A DNA stretch of 64,000 nt from Desulfocicer sp963675955 (GTDB lineage Bacteria > Desulfobacterota > Desulfobacteria > Desulfobacterales > Desulfobacteraceae). The stretch's first letter is position 1. Each line of letters opens with the position of its first letter. The notes under the pieces were generated by a model, which did no database searches, was not told the DNA's origin, and worked only from the letters and a program-made list of their open reading frames with translations. This document shows, piece after piece, positions 37,919 to 50,282 of the stretch. The position numbers and the translations under genes were made by a program. The stretch spans positions 1,240,001-1,304,000 of the forward strand of contig CAXXVR010000009.1 of NCBI GenBank assembly GCA_963675955.2, in the 5' to 3' direction.

Positions 37919-38032
37919 TTTTTAATTTAATTTAATTTTGTATGAAATTTTATTTTTAACAGAAACAAAAATAATCTATTTATTTAGAATTTTCAAATAA
38001 ATAAATAAATTTAAATTATTTAGTTATTAAAG

Positions 38033-40275
38033 TCAAGCGGATTTAAAGATATATAAATTGATAGTATCATCTAATAAAAAAACAAGTTCTAAATTCCCAA
38101 GACCTTAGAACCCAACTCCCACTCCCGCATGTTTATGCACTGAAAGAACTGTCCAAAAAGGAGTAAATGTTTCATCCAATATTTATTTTATTGTACTTGT
38201 TGCTTTCAGAATTTGATTTTCAAGAACTGAAATATCGGAAATATATTTTTTAGCTACAAGAATTATTTGAGTAATTTATTAGTTAGATATCTAAGGTGAA
38301 GCCCAATAAAGTTTAATCTTTTCATTTGAGTTTAGTAAATTACGGGGGAAGATATAATCATCATGTTGATAGTTATTTTCTTATGAACGAGAAGCATATA
38401 ACATATAAGTCGTATTTTCAAGGAGGAATTATACAGATAGGCTATATTAGACAGAAATAGGGGCTATCTTAGAAAAGGTCTGCACAGATCATTTAGGACA
38501 AAAGATTTAATTTAACAGTTCCTTAAATTAATTTTCTAGAGTAGGTCGATTTATTGTCGGATCTTCTAGAAGATTTTATAAGAATCTTACAATATAAAGC
38601 AATTAAGGTTTTGTAAATTATCCATCTATTAATTGTATATATATAAAACCATATTATTGTACTTATTTTTTTAATTTAGACAAAATTTGATTTGAATTCC
38701 GGTAATGAATGATTTATGTATGATTAAATAAAACTCCTGAATATATGCACATAGACTTTGGAAAAAAATATCACTTTCAAATCTATTTTTGTCTCTAAGG
38801 AATAATTGATACTTAACTAAAGATCTTCTGGTAAGATTTCTTTGGGTTGCTTAAGCACTAAATCCAAATCATCTTTTTATCTTCCCTTTGGCTTTTGGGT
38901 TAAAGATAAAACAACAGCTGTTCATGGTTACCCATATTAATCATCTAATGCTCGTTTAAGCATGTCTGCACAATATAAAAGATTATCTATTAAGCGTACA
39001 CATTGCCCACAGACGACTAATAAACTATCTAGTTATTATTTACTAATTCCTGACCCAAGATGAACTAATTAATACTGTTTTATAGGCAAATGTTCTTGGA
39101 AAAATGACTACGGCTCAGTAAAATATTATTCCAATATAGGTGTTAACTTCTCAGAATACTTTTAATATTCCAATGAATCACGAAGATTATTAAGTCTTGG
39201 ATTTTAAGGATATAATTCATCTGGTTATATGGATTAAATTGTATTATCCAGAGCTTATTAACTACTAATAGTTTATTAGAAATCCTCCTTGGGATGAATA
39301 ATTTTATGTTCATATTGAGAAATAACTGATTTAAAAATATTATCCGTTGATTAAGCTTGTAATTTTTCAGGCCTTTTACTTGTAATCAATTAAATTTCTA
39401 CAGGCTCTTCTACAATATCTTTAGATTCCCCACTATTTAATTCAATTGTTTCTTCTTCTTTAACTGAAGGAGATCTATTCATTATACTTTTTTAATTTTT
39501 GATAATTGGTTGCTATTATTAAATATACTCTTCATTATGATTATTTTCTTCTTTTAACTTTTCATCCCATCCATAATTTTTTAATTACTACCGTTTTCGA
39601 GTTAATGTTTTAGAATTATTTAAGTTGTAGGATCGATATGTTGCTAAATTCTAACTTTAGGACAGGTTTTCAAATGATTATTTTCTTTATAATTACTATT
39701 CTAATTTGTTCGTTCTATCAGTTATTAATTTTGACAGCTACGCTTTTTCCGCTAATCCATTATTAATTTAGGAATCTCTAGAATCAAATTTTCTTTGTCT
39801 TTCGTTTTTTCTATTTTCAAGTTCTAAAAGCTAAGCCATTGATTTAACAAGCTAAGATTATATAGCATTTGATTCCGAATTACTTCGAATTTAATTTTAA
39901 GGTTAAGGCGAAGGAATATATTGTTATTAAATTGATTATTTTGAAGGATTAAAGATTGGCTACCTTCCTGAACCCATGAGCTAACTTTATATTATTGATT
40001 ATTGTTATGATTAGTGATAAAGTTTAGAAATTGGTGATTCATAAGGCATTTGAGTGTTTATTCTTGGCAATTATGGATAATTTCCCTGTGGTACTTACAT
40101 CTAAATAAAAGAATTTATTACTTATAATTTCAAACTGAATAATTATTAAAGTTCCTTTATGGAGGTGGAGGTGATCTATTCACTATATTGTTTAACTATA
40201 ACATTAATAATTTAAATTACCCATTTATTAGTTAGTTATAATTCCTTTATAAAAGTTAATTGGGTTGAAAGTCAT
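38033..40275 (-). CDS. Gln/Ser/Asn-rich hypothetical protein with internal UGA
   Basis: Probable start MTFNPINFYKGIITN at 40275, with the second exon NRSPPPPQRNFNNYS and a 36-nt intron before MQVPQGNYPQLPRI. A Gln-rich disordered N-terminus is followed by a coiled coil (AQLLELENRKNERQRKF, NKLEQQLQRKQSFENL) and an acidic linker (KEEETIELNSGESKDIVEE). The C-terminal half looks folded: LNNLRDSLEYQKYSEKLTP, LLVVCGQCVRLIDNLLYCA, LDDQYGQP-UGA-TAVVLSL, and the end SVHKHAGVGVG, LELVFLLDD, INLYIFKSA before UGA 38033-38035. The UGA in the middle is probably Trp. Exon 1 phase and some introns around 38400-38800 are unresolved. Family not recognised. Confidence 0.45.
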
Positions 40276-40439
40276 CTTTATTTTAAAGTGAAAAAACAAT
40301 CAAAAAATTATTTTATTAACAAAAATAGTAAAACTTTATACTCTAAATATCTATTTTTTGAATTATTTTATCATTAATCAATTTATAAAATCAAATAATA
40401 AAAAAAGGTGAATAAAATATCATTACAATTCCGAATGGA

Positions 40440-41910
40440 CTTATGGAATTTGATCATTTTGTAATATTATGTTTACATTATTTGAAAAGATCTACGCCTT
40501 TTAAAGAAGTTACTCATATTTATTCATTAATCCTTGCTTTTATTATTACTTTAAATCTAAATCTTAAAAAAAAAACAATCAATACTTCTTATGAAAAAAA
40601 TATAAACTTAATGAACTATTTTACATCAGATTATAATTCTAATTTTATTTTGTCTTTATTGGTGATATTTTTTGTACTTCCTTTAATTATCTCAAATTTG
40701 TTGCCTTATTTTAAAGTATTTAAAAAAAATAAATTACAGTGAATTCGGACTCTTTCAAGGACTATAAAGTTTTTAAATTACTTAATAAATCATTAATCTA
40801 GTTTGCATTTAATTTTTAATCATCCCCTGCTAGTGCTGGACAAACCTAACTTTAGTATAATTTACTATTATTATTATTATTATTTTTCGTAATATTTTTA
40901 TTAATTCGTGGTTACGCAAAATGATGGGATTGTGTCATTTTCTTATAGGACCCGGATTAATTACACAAGTCATATTACTTGATTTTATTAATCTGAACTT
41001 AATCTTCAAGGTAAGACTAACAATTTTATCTTGAATTATTTTTTGCATGAATGTTAAGTTTATCTTGATTTTGTTTTTTATTTTTTTCTGGGTTGCTCGA
41101 TTGTGTCCGAAATGATATTGGATCATTTGTTATTTATTTAGTTTAAACTTTATTACTTAACTATGGTTGGCAAATCTTGGGTTTAAAAGTACATTCTTTA
41201 ATTTCATCCTTTTCTCTTTCTTTCTTTTAAAAAATTGTTTAATTCATTTATTTTGAACAAACTTATTAGAGTGTGATTTTCTTCTTCTTTTTATCAATTC
41301 AATTTGTTTATCTTTCCTCAAAAGCCTTTAAATTCTTTCCTGTTAAAATCAAATTTTCTTTTTTCGATTAATGGACATAATTATTTATATCATCACTCAA
41401 TTATAATTAATTCTAAGTATAATTCGCACCAGCAGTTAATTATCGAATATGATGACTTTAATTTGGCTATTATTTACGTTTTTTTTCGGTTTAAAGTGTT
41501 GAATAATTTGTTTAACTAAAATATTATGTATCCACGTATATTGATTTTGGTTGTTTAGAGGTTGTCTAAGTTGAACGATAGTCAATTAAAATCTCCTTTT
41601 ATTTAGGCTTTCGTGCTAATTTATAATTATATAAAATAATTTATTACTTCGCTCATCCTAAGAGTTTGCAGGAATACGTTAATTTGAGTTTTAGAGTTGT
41701 ATGATTTCTTAATCCAATGAGACAATCTATTTCAAAATTTCTTATTTCTTTTTAATTAAATTGGTTTTTTCGTAATCTACATCAATATAGGATTATGAAA
41801 TCAATTTCCCATAATTTTAATTTTAATAATTCTAAAATCAAAAGTTTAAATAAATTGTCTTGTTACATTAATAGAGGATCCAAAATTCTAATCACAATCC
41901 AAACTTTCAT
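40440..41910 (-). CDS. Ciliate protein with the ECTFKPKI motif, probably cytoskeletal
   Basis: On the minus strand a long coding frame contains LKAFEERQTN-UGA-IDKKKKKITL, then KKEREKDEIKECTFKPKICQ. The signature R-x-x-x-W-x-x-K-K followed by E-C-T-F-K-P-K-I is frequent in ciliate and algal axoneme or cortex proteins, and the UGA (41299-41301) is exactly at the usual tryptophan. Downstream is a Gln/Asn-rich linker and a helical end (QINDLLSNLKTLQSLKESEF). Upstream, two frames compete between 41550 and 41900; one contains DERSNKLFY, a motif usual in this protein type, so a frame change or sequencing indel is possible there. Start (41910) and end (40440) are approximate. Function not known. Confidence 0.48.
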
Positions 41911-42154
41911 TTCCTTTAATAGTGTGAGATTATTAAAAAGAATGATTTAAAAAAACTATTTGAGATAAATGTTGGATATACATTTGTATTCAATAATTAA
42001 GGAGAAAAACTTCGTTCTCTTTTCCCAATACTTTAGATACTACTTTCTTACTTTCTTTTCGGTGGGGAGTAAAATCTTGTTTCTAAACAAAGAAAGTTAA
42101 TAACAATTTGTAAATAAAAAAACAAGGGAATTATGCTAATTCTTAATTCTAATT

Positions 42155-43563
42155 TCATTCATTAAGAATCGAATACACTTTAGTTTCAACAATTTCTTGA
42201 ATATAATCCTCATCATTTTTTGTAAATTAAGAATTTAATAACGAGGGTTTGGGATTCACAATATCAGATAATTTTAAATCCTTTTTTTATGTTTGCAAAG
42301 CAGATTGTGTATGAAAATGTTCCTGCATAAATTAGGAAAAAATACTATTTATGAGGGAAGATATTTCATTTTTAAATTTTTCTTCGGAACCTTGTGAGGT
42401 AAGTAATAATTATTTTGAATTTTAAATCTTCTTAATTTAGTTTTGCAATAAGGTTTAAAATTCTTCTTTTGAAATCTCATCTTATTATTATTATGATTAT
42501 GACTTTTCTTCTTCATTTGATTGTTAAAGAATTCGTTAGGCAGCTAATTAAAAGTTTTCTGCTTTATTTTAAATTATTGGCTCTTAATTTATATCTGATT
42601 TTGACCCCATTTATAAAGAAGAATGGCGGGTTAGTTTTCGGCGACTACTTTATCGACTTTAAATTTTATTCCCAGATTTTGGAGTCATACTTTCATTTAA
42701 TTTTTAATTTATTTATTTTTAAGAATTATCATTTATCATTGATTTGATATTAGTAGTTGAATTATTACCATTATTATTGTTTTTATTACTTAGCAACGGT
42801 GAAGAAACTTTTTCTGAAACAGGATTATTTTTTGGCGTGCTCGTAATATATCCAACTTTTTCAATTTACAAAGGCGTAATACTATTATTAGTATTTTATA
42901 CAATTTTTGCTGAAGCCTTTAAAGGAAGTTAATAAATTTTTTGTTTAGAAGGTGTTTATGATTCCTCCAATAAATTAATTTCTATTTTCTAGAAACAAAG
43001 TTATTATAAAAGGAAAAAACTTATGAAGGAGAGGATGCTGCAGCTAGTTAAATTTCACTTGGTAACCTAACCTCTTATTATTGTTTAGGTGTTTTGTTTA
43101 AAGGGATAATCAATGAAGGCGTTTATTTCCTCACAGGAGTTCTAGAAGTTTCTCTAGCTTTTGGTGTATGTTTGGCTTAAGATTTTGTGATTGATTTCTA
43201 TCTTTTTGAGTTTTGTCTATGGAAAGGTGATTTTGAAGTTGATTAAAATCCTTTTTAATTTTTGTTTTGTTGAAAGATTGACTTGGGAGTTTTTTATGGA
43301 ACTGGTTAAACTGCCTTTTTTTTTGTATTACTATTACTAGCTGGTTTCTTGCTTTTTGCTGATTATTAAAAAGAAAGCTAAATCTGTGTTTTTTTAGGTT
43401 ATTCAGTCTATTAAGGCATCTCCTATGCTTTAATTTTTTAATATTCATCTATTAAACTAATTGATTATGTTTAGAAAGGAGCTGCATCTATTGAAATTAA
43501 AAATTTATTTATCATTAGATTATAAGGTTGATAACTTTAAGTTTGTTTTCCAGAATGCTTCAT
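42155..43563 (-). CDS. Ser/Lys/Gln-rich disordered protein, possibly microtubule-associated
   Basis: Starts MKHSGKQTQSYQPYNLM at 43563 and stays open for ~430 codons with one 32-nt intron (about 42992-43023). The N-terminal half is basic and Ser/Thr/Pro-rich (AKSKKPASNSNTKKKAVQ, PKSIFQQNKNQKGF, TPKARETSRTPVRKQTP), as in microtubule-binding proteins. The second half has Asn/Ser-rich linkers (KNNNNGNNSTTN) and short helices (EISKEEFQTLLQNQIKKIQ, FKNEISSLINSIFSQFMQE). It ends YIQEIVETKVYSILNE at UGA 42155-42157. No UGA occurs inside. Family not recognised; the microtubule suggestion is from composition only. Confidence 0.62.
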
Positions 43564-43812
43564 AATAATTGAAAAAATTAGAACAAAAATGCTATAAAAA
43601 TAAATTATAATTATAAATTTAATTAAAATTTAATAAAATGAATTTCCGAAAAAAAATAATTTTAGAATTAATATTTTAATTTTTAATTTAAATATTTTAA
43701 TAATACACAAAATAATTTAGAATAAAAATAAAACATAATATTGAGACAAAAAACACAATTTTTTAAAAGATTTTAAAATGGTTCATTTTAAAAAATAAAT
43801 AAAACAGAATCA

Positions 43813-44652
43813 TCACATATATTCAACTCTGATTCCCGCTTTTTCCAAACTTTTAAGAACTAAAAATTCATATTCATCCAAACTAATTTTGCCATCATCA
43901 TCTACATCAGTCATTTTAATCCAGCTTCTTACATCTTCCGAGCTTGGAACATAATTAGCAAACCCCATTTGTTTATAAGTTAGTTTCAGAAGTTCTGGCA
44001 CTTCGTCTTCCTCTATGAAACCACTTCCATCAACATCAATCTTTTGAAATATACGTCTTGCTACATCCAAACTATGAAAAACAATTGAAAAAGAGACACA
44101 TAAATTTAAATTACCGTTATTCAATTTCTGGGACGAATTTTTTTTATTTGAATGTTTCAAATTTAAATGATGAGGTTGACATCATTTTTGGGATTGCTGA
44201 CTAACCAATAGGAATCAATCTATTTGCCAAATTATGTTTTTAAATTCAAATCTTACTATTAAGGACAAAGATATCTAATAGCTACTTCCTCAATATCTTT
44301 ATATGTGATTCTACCATCTCTATCCCTATCAAGCACCTATATTTTAAAATTAAAAATTAAAATAACTGCAACTTTTGAATAACTTTCAATATCACTTCTT
44401 GCAGGGGAAAATGACCGATTAAATGCACGATAAGCATCAACAATCATTGGAACAACTTCAACATTGTCTATTACACCGTCTTTATCACGATCATATGTCT
44501 CAAAGAGACGACGGGCGATTGCTTTAGCGCCTTCATAGTCTGTGAGTCTTTTGAGAGTAGATATAATTAATTAAAAGGAAAGTATACCCTTATTATTGTT
44601 AACGATGCTCTTCTTAAGGTGGCTGTGATTATTTCAACTAACTGGTGTACAT
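43813..44652 (-). CDS. Calmodulin-like protein with four EF-hands
   Basis: Starts MYTSQLKQSQPPQEEHRQQQ at 44652. Four 12-residue calcium loops are visible in order: DRDKDGVIDNVE, DRDRDGRITYKD, DVDGSGFIEEDE and DVDDDGKISLDE; the second has Asp instead of Glu at position 12. Flanking helices include AKAIARRLFETY and LDVARRIFQKI. The two halves are joined by a 37-nt intron (gtaagattt..caaatag at about 44220-44256) and a ~40-residue linker, so what looks like two separate two-hand ORFs is one gene. Three or more further introns of 40-50 nt are needed. It ends LEKAGIRVEYM at UGA 43813-43815. Likely a calcium sensor; longer than calmodulin because of the N-terminal Gln-rich extension and the linker. 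Confidence 0.85.
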
Positions 44653-44851
44653 ATTTTTTGTTTTTTTTAAGAAATTTTTGATTTTGTTTTTATTATTTGA
44701 TATTTTAAATTAAATTTTATTTGATTTTTGAATTGTTGGAAACTAATTTAAATTTGCTTTTAAAAATCATTCTAACGATTCTGCGAAATTTCTATTCACA
44801 AGAGAATCTTTACTCCTTGTCATTATCTTTGTCACACACCCATAACTCTCA

Positions 44852-47800
44852 TCAATTCCTATCATACATTAAACAAGTACCTTTGATATTAATTAAATTA
44901 ATGTATTTTATTACATGTATTTAAGTATTTAAATAGATTCCTGCAAGTTTTAATGTATGATAACTTGAGTTTGGCTTTATCTAATCAGTGTCTCCCATAA
45001 CAGTCATCCCTATAAGTAAAATAATATTCTATAATTATAACCAAAGTGCTTCATAAGTCCTTTAATTCCAAGTTCGATCGTCTTATACTGCGTTAATTAA
45101 TATGTTTCTCTCGCTTCCAATTACTCCGGTAATTTCTCCCATACCATTTCAAAATCAAAATTATGAGGATCCGGTATCTATTAAATAAAATCAGCAATAG
45201 TTAAATCCAAGTCTTCCAATTAAAACTCATCATCATAACTATTAATTTCTTTTTGTGTTTAAGGGTTGAGCTCACATGCAATAAAATTTAGGAAACAGGT
45301 GGAATGAGCTTGGATTATGCGAGCTTCTTCATGTTTACGGAAACCGATAACTACGTTACTGGATTAGTTAGGGAGGAGTTGAGGCGCTGGGATCATGTTG
45401 TGGATTTCTATTTAGTCGGAACTGAAGTTTACCGCGATATTCAAATTTTTCAAAATCTTAACGAAAATTATTTTTATAAACTAATATAATAAACCATATT
45501 TGTTAAAGTGTTTTTGATCTTAAACTCTATGACTACATAATTCTCGAAAATAAATTTCTAAGACTTCACAATGTATTCACTTTAATCATCAGTTAAAGCC
45601 TTACTTGGACACATATACAATAATGGACCATAGCTTTCAAATGTTGGGTTTTATGAAAACAATTCTTGGTATTCTTAGAATCCTTTGAGACTGTCGAGAA
45701 TTATTGTAGGATCCTAATGGAATTATTCTGCTTCAGCTTAGGCTTAGGGCTAGGATTCTTTTTATTCTGGTTCGTGTTCTTGTTAGAATTGAATAATTTA
45801 GGATTTAGAAATAAGTTTGGGGTCGGATGAACTACATATTGCACTATGATTAGCCTTGCATTAATTAAGCATATAATAAATTAGAATTACATTGATATAG
45901 GATTCAATAGAATTGATATAGTCCCAATTCACTTCCTCAAAACAACTATCAATTACTAATTCCTGTTCAAATTTCTAAAACTCTTCCTTTTCTTCCTTTT
46001 CTTGAAGGAGGGAGAGATAAAACATGGCTTGATCCCTAACTTCATCTTCTTCATCAAAACAACAACTAAAGTATAACAAATTAAAAATTATAAATGAGGG
46101 GGATAAAAAACGAATTTAATAAACAAATTATATCATTTCTGAGCTCAGGGAATTACAATGCGAATTTCCCAAGTGTACCCAATGCAGCAACTCTTACTTC
46201 AGCCTCCTCCAATAATACCCTATTATAAATATACCTGACGTATTTGCGTGGGGATTATTTGGATTAATGCACTTCTTTATTGATAAGATTCAATATCTTA
46301 GTCATTATAACAATATCAACAAATTACATAAAGGATAATTTCTTTAAAAGTACAATCTTCAATAATTTCAATATAATTCTGGAGGACAAGTGGCCTTGAT
46401 TCAGGTAATTCAGCAGACATTAATTCAAATGATTCAATGCAATATCGTTTAAATTCTGCATTTGTATCAAGCTTTGTGATGCAATTGAAAAGGAATGAAG
46501 CGATTATCTGTGAAAATTCATTAGCTTGAGAAAAAATGCAAGAAGCCTCATATTGCTAGGGAGCCTTTTTGATCAGGATCTTTACTGCGCAGATTATGTC
46601 GATTTTGAATTCATCAGCTATGTCAGGAATTTGCTAAAGGTAATTAAAGAAAAAAGTTGAAACTATACGTCGTAAATATTGTTGATTAGTTTTTAAATGT
46701 TTGTATCCTTACAAACTTTTAGTAAAATGGATATCGCTAAGGAACTTAAACTTCTGTTATTATCATTTACCAGATTTTCTATTTCAGTTAGATTGTTGAA
46801 CAAAGTGCTTCTAATAGGATTTGAAATCAATTTATTCAGTATTTTCAGACTGGCAAATTTATTAACAGTTGATGTGGAATTCAAATGCAATAAAAGAATC
46901 TACACAATTGGCATAAGTTCTCTATTAGTAAGGTTTTTTATCTCAGTAGCTGCTTTGCATGCTTCAAATACAATTGCTTCATCTTATTTATCTTTCTAAC
47001 GCCAGATGAAGTCAGTAAACGTTTATGCTGTTGATGAGTCAAGTGTATCGGCTTAACTTTACAGAACTTCAATGACAAAACGCATGAGTTGTATTGTAGT
47101 GAGAGGGTTTTTATGTTTCTGCTAAATCAGTTAAAGTGTTAATTTACGGAATGAAAGCTAATCACCCCGTTTAATTTCGTGAAGGAGAATAAGACAAGGA
47201 TGAAGTGGGGAAGATTGAGTTTGCAATTAGGATGACCATCTTAACAAATATTAAATTTAATTTTTAATACTTTTTAATATGATCTAAATGATGTGGCAAT
47301 AATTAAATACATGCAAAAAGTGCTGCGGAAGAAATCGATGCGCTTTTATCCAAAATTGACTAAATTATATATTAATAAAAATCATTAATATCTACATTAT
47401 AAAGATAACGTTCTACTTGAATGAAATTCGTTGGATCAATAATAATTGGTATCAATCGAAGCGCGTTTATTTTAAATAAGGGTATCTTTGAGTTAATGTC
47501 CTTGCTTAAAGAACTTGTAATAATGTAGCTTGAGGATTGGTTTTTAAGTTCCTTAGGAATAAAAATTATATTTTATAGCTTACTTTAATGAGCTTATAGA
47601 GTAAACGACGTAATTAATTGCTGTTTGACTAAAATAGTTTCGTTAATGAAAGGAATAATATGGTTGACTCATTTTCATTAAAAGTTTCTCCCTTCAATTA
47701 CAATATTTTAAAATAAATTTAACTTGGTTAATCAAATAAATAATTTTGCCTATTATATCTGAACATTTAATTTCGTTTAATCTTGGGTCATTAAAGCATT

Positions 47801-47971
47801 TAGCTTCTTACAAAAGAGAAGCCTTTTGAATATTTTTAAATTTGTTATAGCTTTCTTAAAAAACACAATAATATGAAGAAATTAATGATTCTAACCATCG
47901 TTTTCTTCTTTCTCTGGTTTAGTTTTGAATCTTTCTTGGAGAATTGATTTTAAAAAATTCAGCGTTGACAT
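44852..47971 (-). CDS. COPG: Coatomer subunit gamma (gamma-COP)
   Basis: COPI coat subunit for Golgi-to-ER vesicles. From MSTLNFLKSILQERFKTKPE (47971) and a 41-nt intron the protein reads KASLLQEAKCFNDPRLNE, IKCSDIIGKIIYLINQGE, SLTKLFQSNS, LDHIKRW, LILLHEIKRGDQ, DEAIVFEACKAATEI, KFASLKILNKLISNP, IENLVNDNNRSLSSLAISIL. All match the gamma-adaptin-like solenoid of COPG (LxEARxFN, KILYLINQGE, RTLNK, DSNRSIATLAI). The C-terminal appendage shows LEARETYQLTQYKTIELGIK and SYHTLKLAGIYLNTQ. The gene ends with two consecutive UGA codons (44852-44854 then 44849-44851). Multiple short introns; some exons between 45500 and 46500 not individually resolved. Confidence 0.93.
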
Positions 47972-48108
47972 TTAAGAGATGTGTGAAATTAATAGATATT
48001 TATAGTTTGATTGATATAAAAAATTATACCCAAATAAAATTAATATATTTATTATAATTTATTTAAATTTAAATTTTTTATTTAATAATAATAAAGCTTA
48101 ACTAATTT

Positions 48109-49315
48109 TCAACTCTTCTTTTTTTTCTTTTTCTTCTTCTTTTTTTTCTTCTTCTTTTTTGGCCGACGCTTTTTCATTGCTTTCTTAAACTCTGAATTTA
48201 GTTCCTTCGAGATATGTTCATTCAATTAAAGAGAAAATATATGTTTGCACTCTTAAACAACTTCCAAAAACATCTTAGCAGCTTTTTTTAAAACAATTAA
48301 TTAATCTCAAAATTATAGTTTACCGTCATCATAAATTCCATTGAATCGAAAGTCATACGAACCCAGACAATTATTACTTCTCATTACAGAACATATTTTT
48401 TCTATAACATGAGTTTTAGGATCCTCCCCAAATTAATTATCAGCCAAATTAATTCGTTCTAAACATGTATTTACTTCCAACACCTGAAACAACTAATAAA
48501 TTCCTTTATTTTTTAGCTAGTTTCCTTACAGTTTAAGTTTCTCAATTTTACAATTGATATATGCAAGGATCTAGTGCAGATATTATACGCCTGTTTCATC
48601 TATCCCACAGTAATTTAAACTTTTTAAAATTGATTTTAAAGCTTGATATAAAAAACCTTAGACGAGTTAAAGAATTATTTAATCTCAAGCCTTCAGCAAG
48701 TTTTAATAATCCTTCTGTACCAAATAAATTGTAATCTAGCTTCAGTTTGATCAGTGGTAACTAATTTTGTAAATTAACAGCTGAACTAATAAATTCGCAT
48801 CCTTTATAATAATAATAATTTAAAAAATAAAATAAGAAATCATACCTAAAGGTGTTATATTATTATCCATTAGATCTAACACTTTCAGGCTTTTGCATTT
48901 TTCCATATACTAACAAATTATATTTGTGCCTTCATCATCTGCATTAACCTTTCAAAGTTTTACACTTTTTAGATGAATGTAACTGTAAAAAAAAATTTTA
49001 AATTAATAAAAAAAAAAGGGAATTATTAACTTTAAATCTATAAAAGTTTCAAAAATTGCTTTCACTCCATTTGGCCCCATTTCATCCCACATATGCAACT
49101 AAAAATTTTAGAATATAATTCAAGTCAACTTTCGTTAAATCCTCATTATTTTCAATTACTTCATCCACCTTTTCTCTAAAGAATTTATTGGGCAGTGCTA
49201 CTTCATTACTTTCACATTTGCGCCTATAAAGTCGCAATATTTTCCCAGTTGATTCATCCATTATTTCCTTTCCCTTCTTTCCTTTTTTTCCCGCTTTTCC
49301 TTTTTTCTCAGCCAT
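48109..49315 (-). CDS. Leucine-rich repeat protein with basic N-terminus and polylysine C-terminus
   Basis: Starts MAEKKGKAGKKGKKGKEIMD at 49315. The N-terminal domain (ILRLYRRKCESNEVALPNKF, REKVDEVIENNE) leads to RNI-type repeats: MWDEMGPNGVKAIFETF, LKSVKL-UGA-KVNADDEG, CKSLKVLDLMDNNITPLG, LPLIKLKLDYNLFGTEGLLK, ALKSILKSLNYCGIDETGV. The UGA (48952-48954) sits at L-W-K, a tryptophan I recall as usual in this ciliary LRR family. The protein ends with a run of about 14 lysines and Ser before UGA 48109-48111. Introns of about 45-50 nt fall between repeats. Probably axonemal or cortical, judged by family resemblance; not certain. Confidence 0.72.
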
Positions 49316-49430
49316 TATTATATTAGTAATATTATTAACAATTTTAAAGAATTGTTAATTAGATTTTTATATAAAAATTATTAAATTAATATAACAAAAA
49401 ACATAATTAAAAAGAAAAAACTATTCTTAT

Positions 49431-50194
49431 TCAATGCACATTGAAAATTGTCTTAGCTTCGATTTATAGATCGCCATCATCATCCTCTTTACAATTAATT
49501 TAAAATGTTTCATCATTTAAAAGTAATTAAGATTGATGAGGGATTATTTTCGAAATTCCAAACTTTAATCCTCTATTTCAAAGGCCAACTTTAAAATAAA
49601 TTACTAAGAATAAAAATTTTTACCAATTAACAAAGCCAATATAAAAATTCCAATACCAAGTAAAAATATTTAAAGTTCTAAACAAAGTTTTTTATCAATT
49701 TTAATTGCCATATCATTCATCGTTAGAATTGCATGTTTATTATTTTATTTATTTTTTTTGGCTTTACCATTATTATTATATTCTTATAATTCTGCAGTAA
49801 AATTAAAAAAATATTTCCCATTTGGCAAATTTTCCACATTTACTAAAATCACAAAATGCCTGTTTATATTAGCAAGCAATGATAAGGGCAATTAATAAAC
49901 CTTTTCAAGTTATTCACTTTGTTATGCAATTGCAAATTGAGGTAGTATTATAAAATAATGTCCTTTTTTATTTTCATAGGATACATCTATACAAAATTTG
50001 ATTGTCTTAATCTCTAAATTGGTAAATGAATGGCCATATTATTATAGTTCAAAAGCTAAGGATTCATTTGAAATTATTGAGTCATTTAAAGTTGAAATAA
50101 GGGATACTGTGCCTTGATGATTGATAGTTTCAAAGGAAGAAGCATACAAAATAGAAAAGAAAAATAGAAAAAGTGCAAGAGAACAGTTTTTCAT
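49431..50194 (-). CDS. Type I ER/secretory membrane protein, unknown family
   Basis: Starts MKNCSLALFLFFFSILYASS at 50194, a strong signal peptide. The lumenal part (~150 residues) is beta-rich (TIKFCIDVSYENKKGHYFII, NRHFVILVNVENLPNGKYFF). A single membrane segment follows (ICLELQIFLLGIGIFILALL region), broken by a 35-nt intron directly after ALLI. The next exon reads VGL-UGA-NRGLKFGISKIIP, with the UGA at the membrane border read as Trp, then an acidic cytoplasmic tail (NCKEDDGDLQIEAKTIF) to UGA 49431-49433. The topology resembles translocon-associated or EMC accessory proteins, but no specific family is recognised. Confidence 0.62.
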
Positions 50195-50282
50195 TATTTT
50201 TTTTTTAAATTAAGAAACTAAAAATAATTTGATTTTAAAAATTCAGTTTATTTATGGTTATTATTATAACTTTGTTTAAATA

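Noticed and set aside
40443..40742. 99-codon hydrophobic plus-strand ORF
   Set aside because: Overlaps the C-terminal end of the minus-strand TFKP-motif gene and shows the same ghost composition; no independent support.
42469..42932. Hydrophobic plus-strand ORFs that look like membrane proteins
   Set aside because: They are the antisense of the Ser/Gln-rich gene at 42155-43563; A-rich Lys/Asn/Gln codons read backwards give Phe/Leu/Ile-rich ghosts.
43131..43448. Minus-strand ORF of 105 codons rich in Asn, Lys, Leu
   Set aside because: Wrong frame of the 42155-43563 gene; the neighbouring frame gives a longer product with uniform Ser/Lys/Gln composition.
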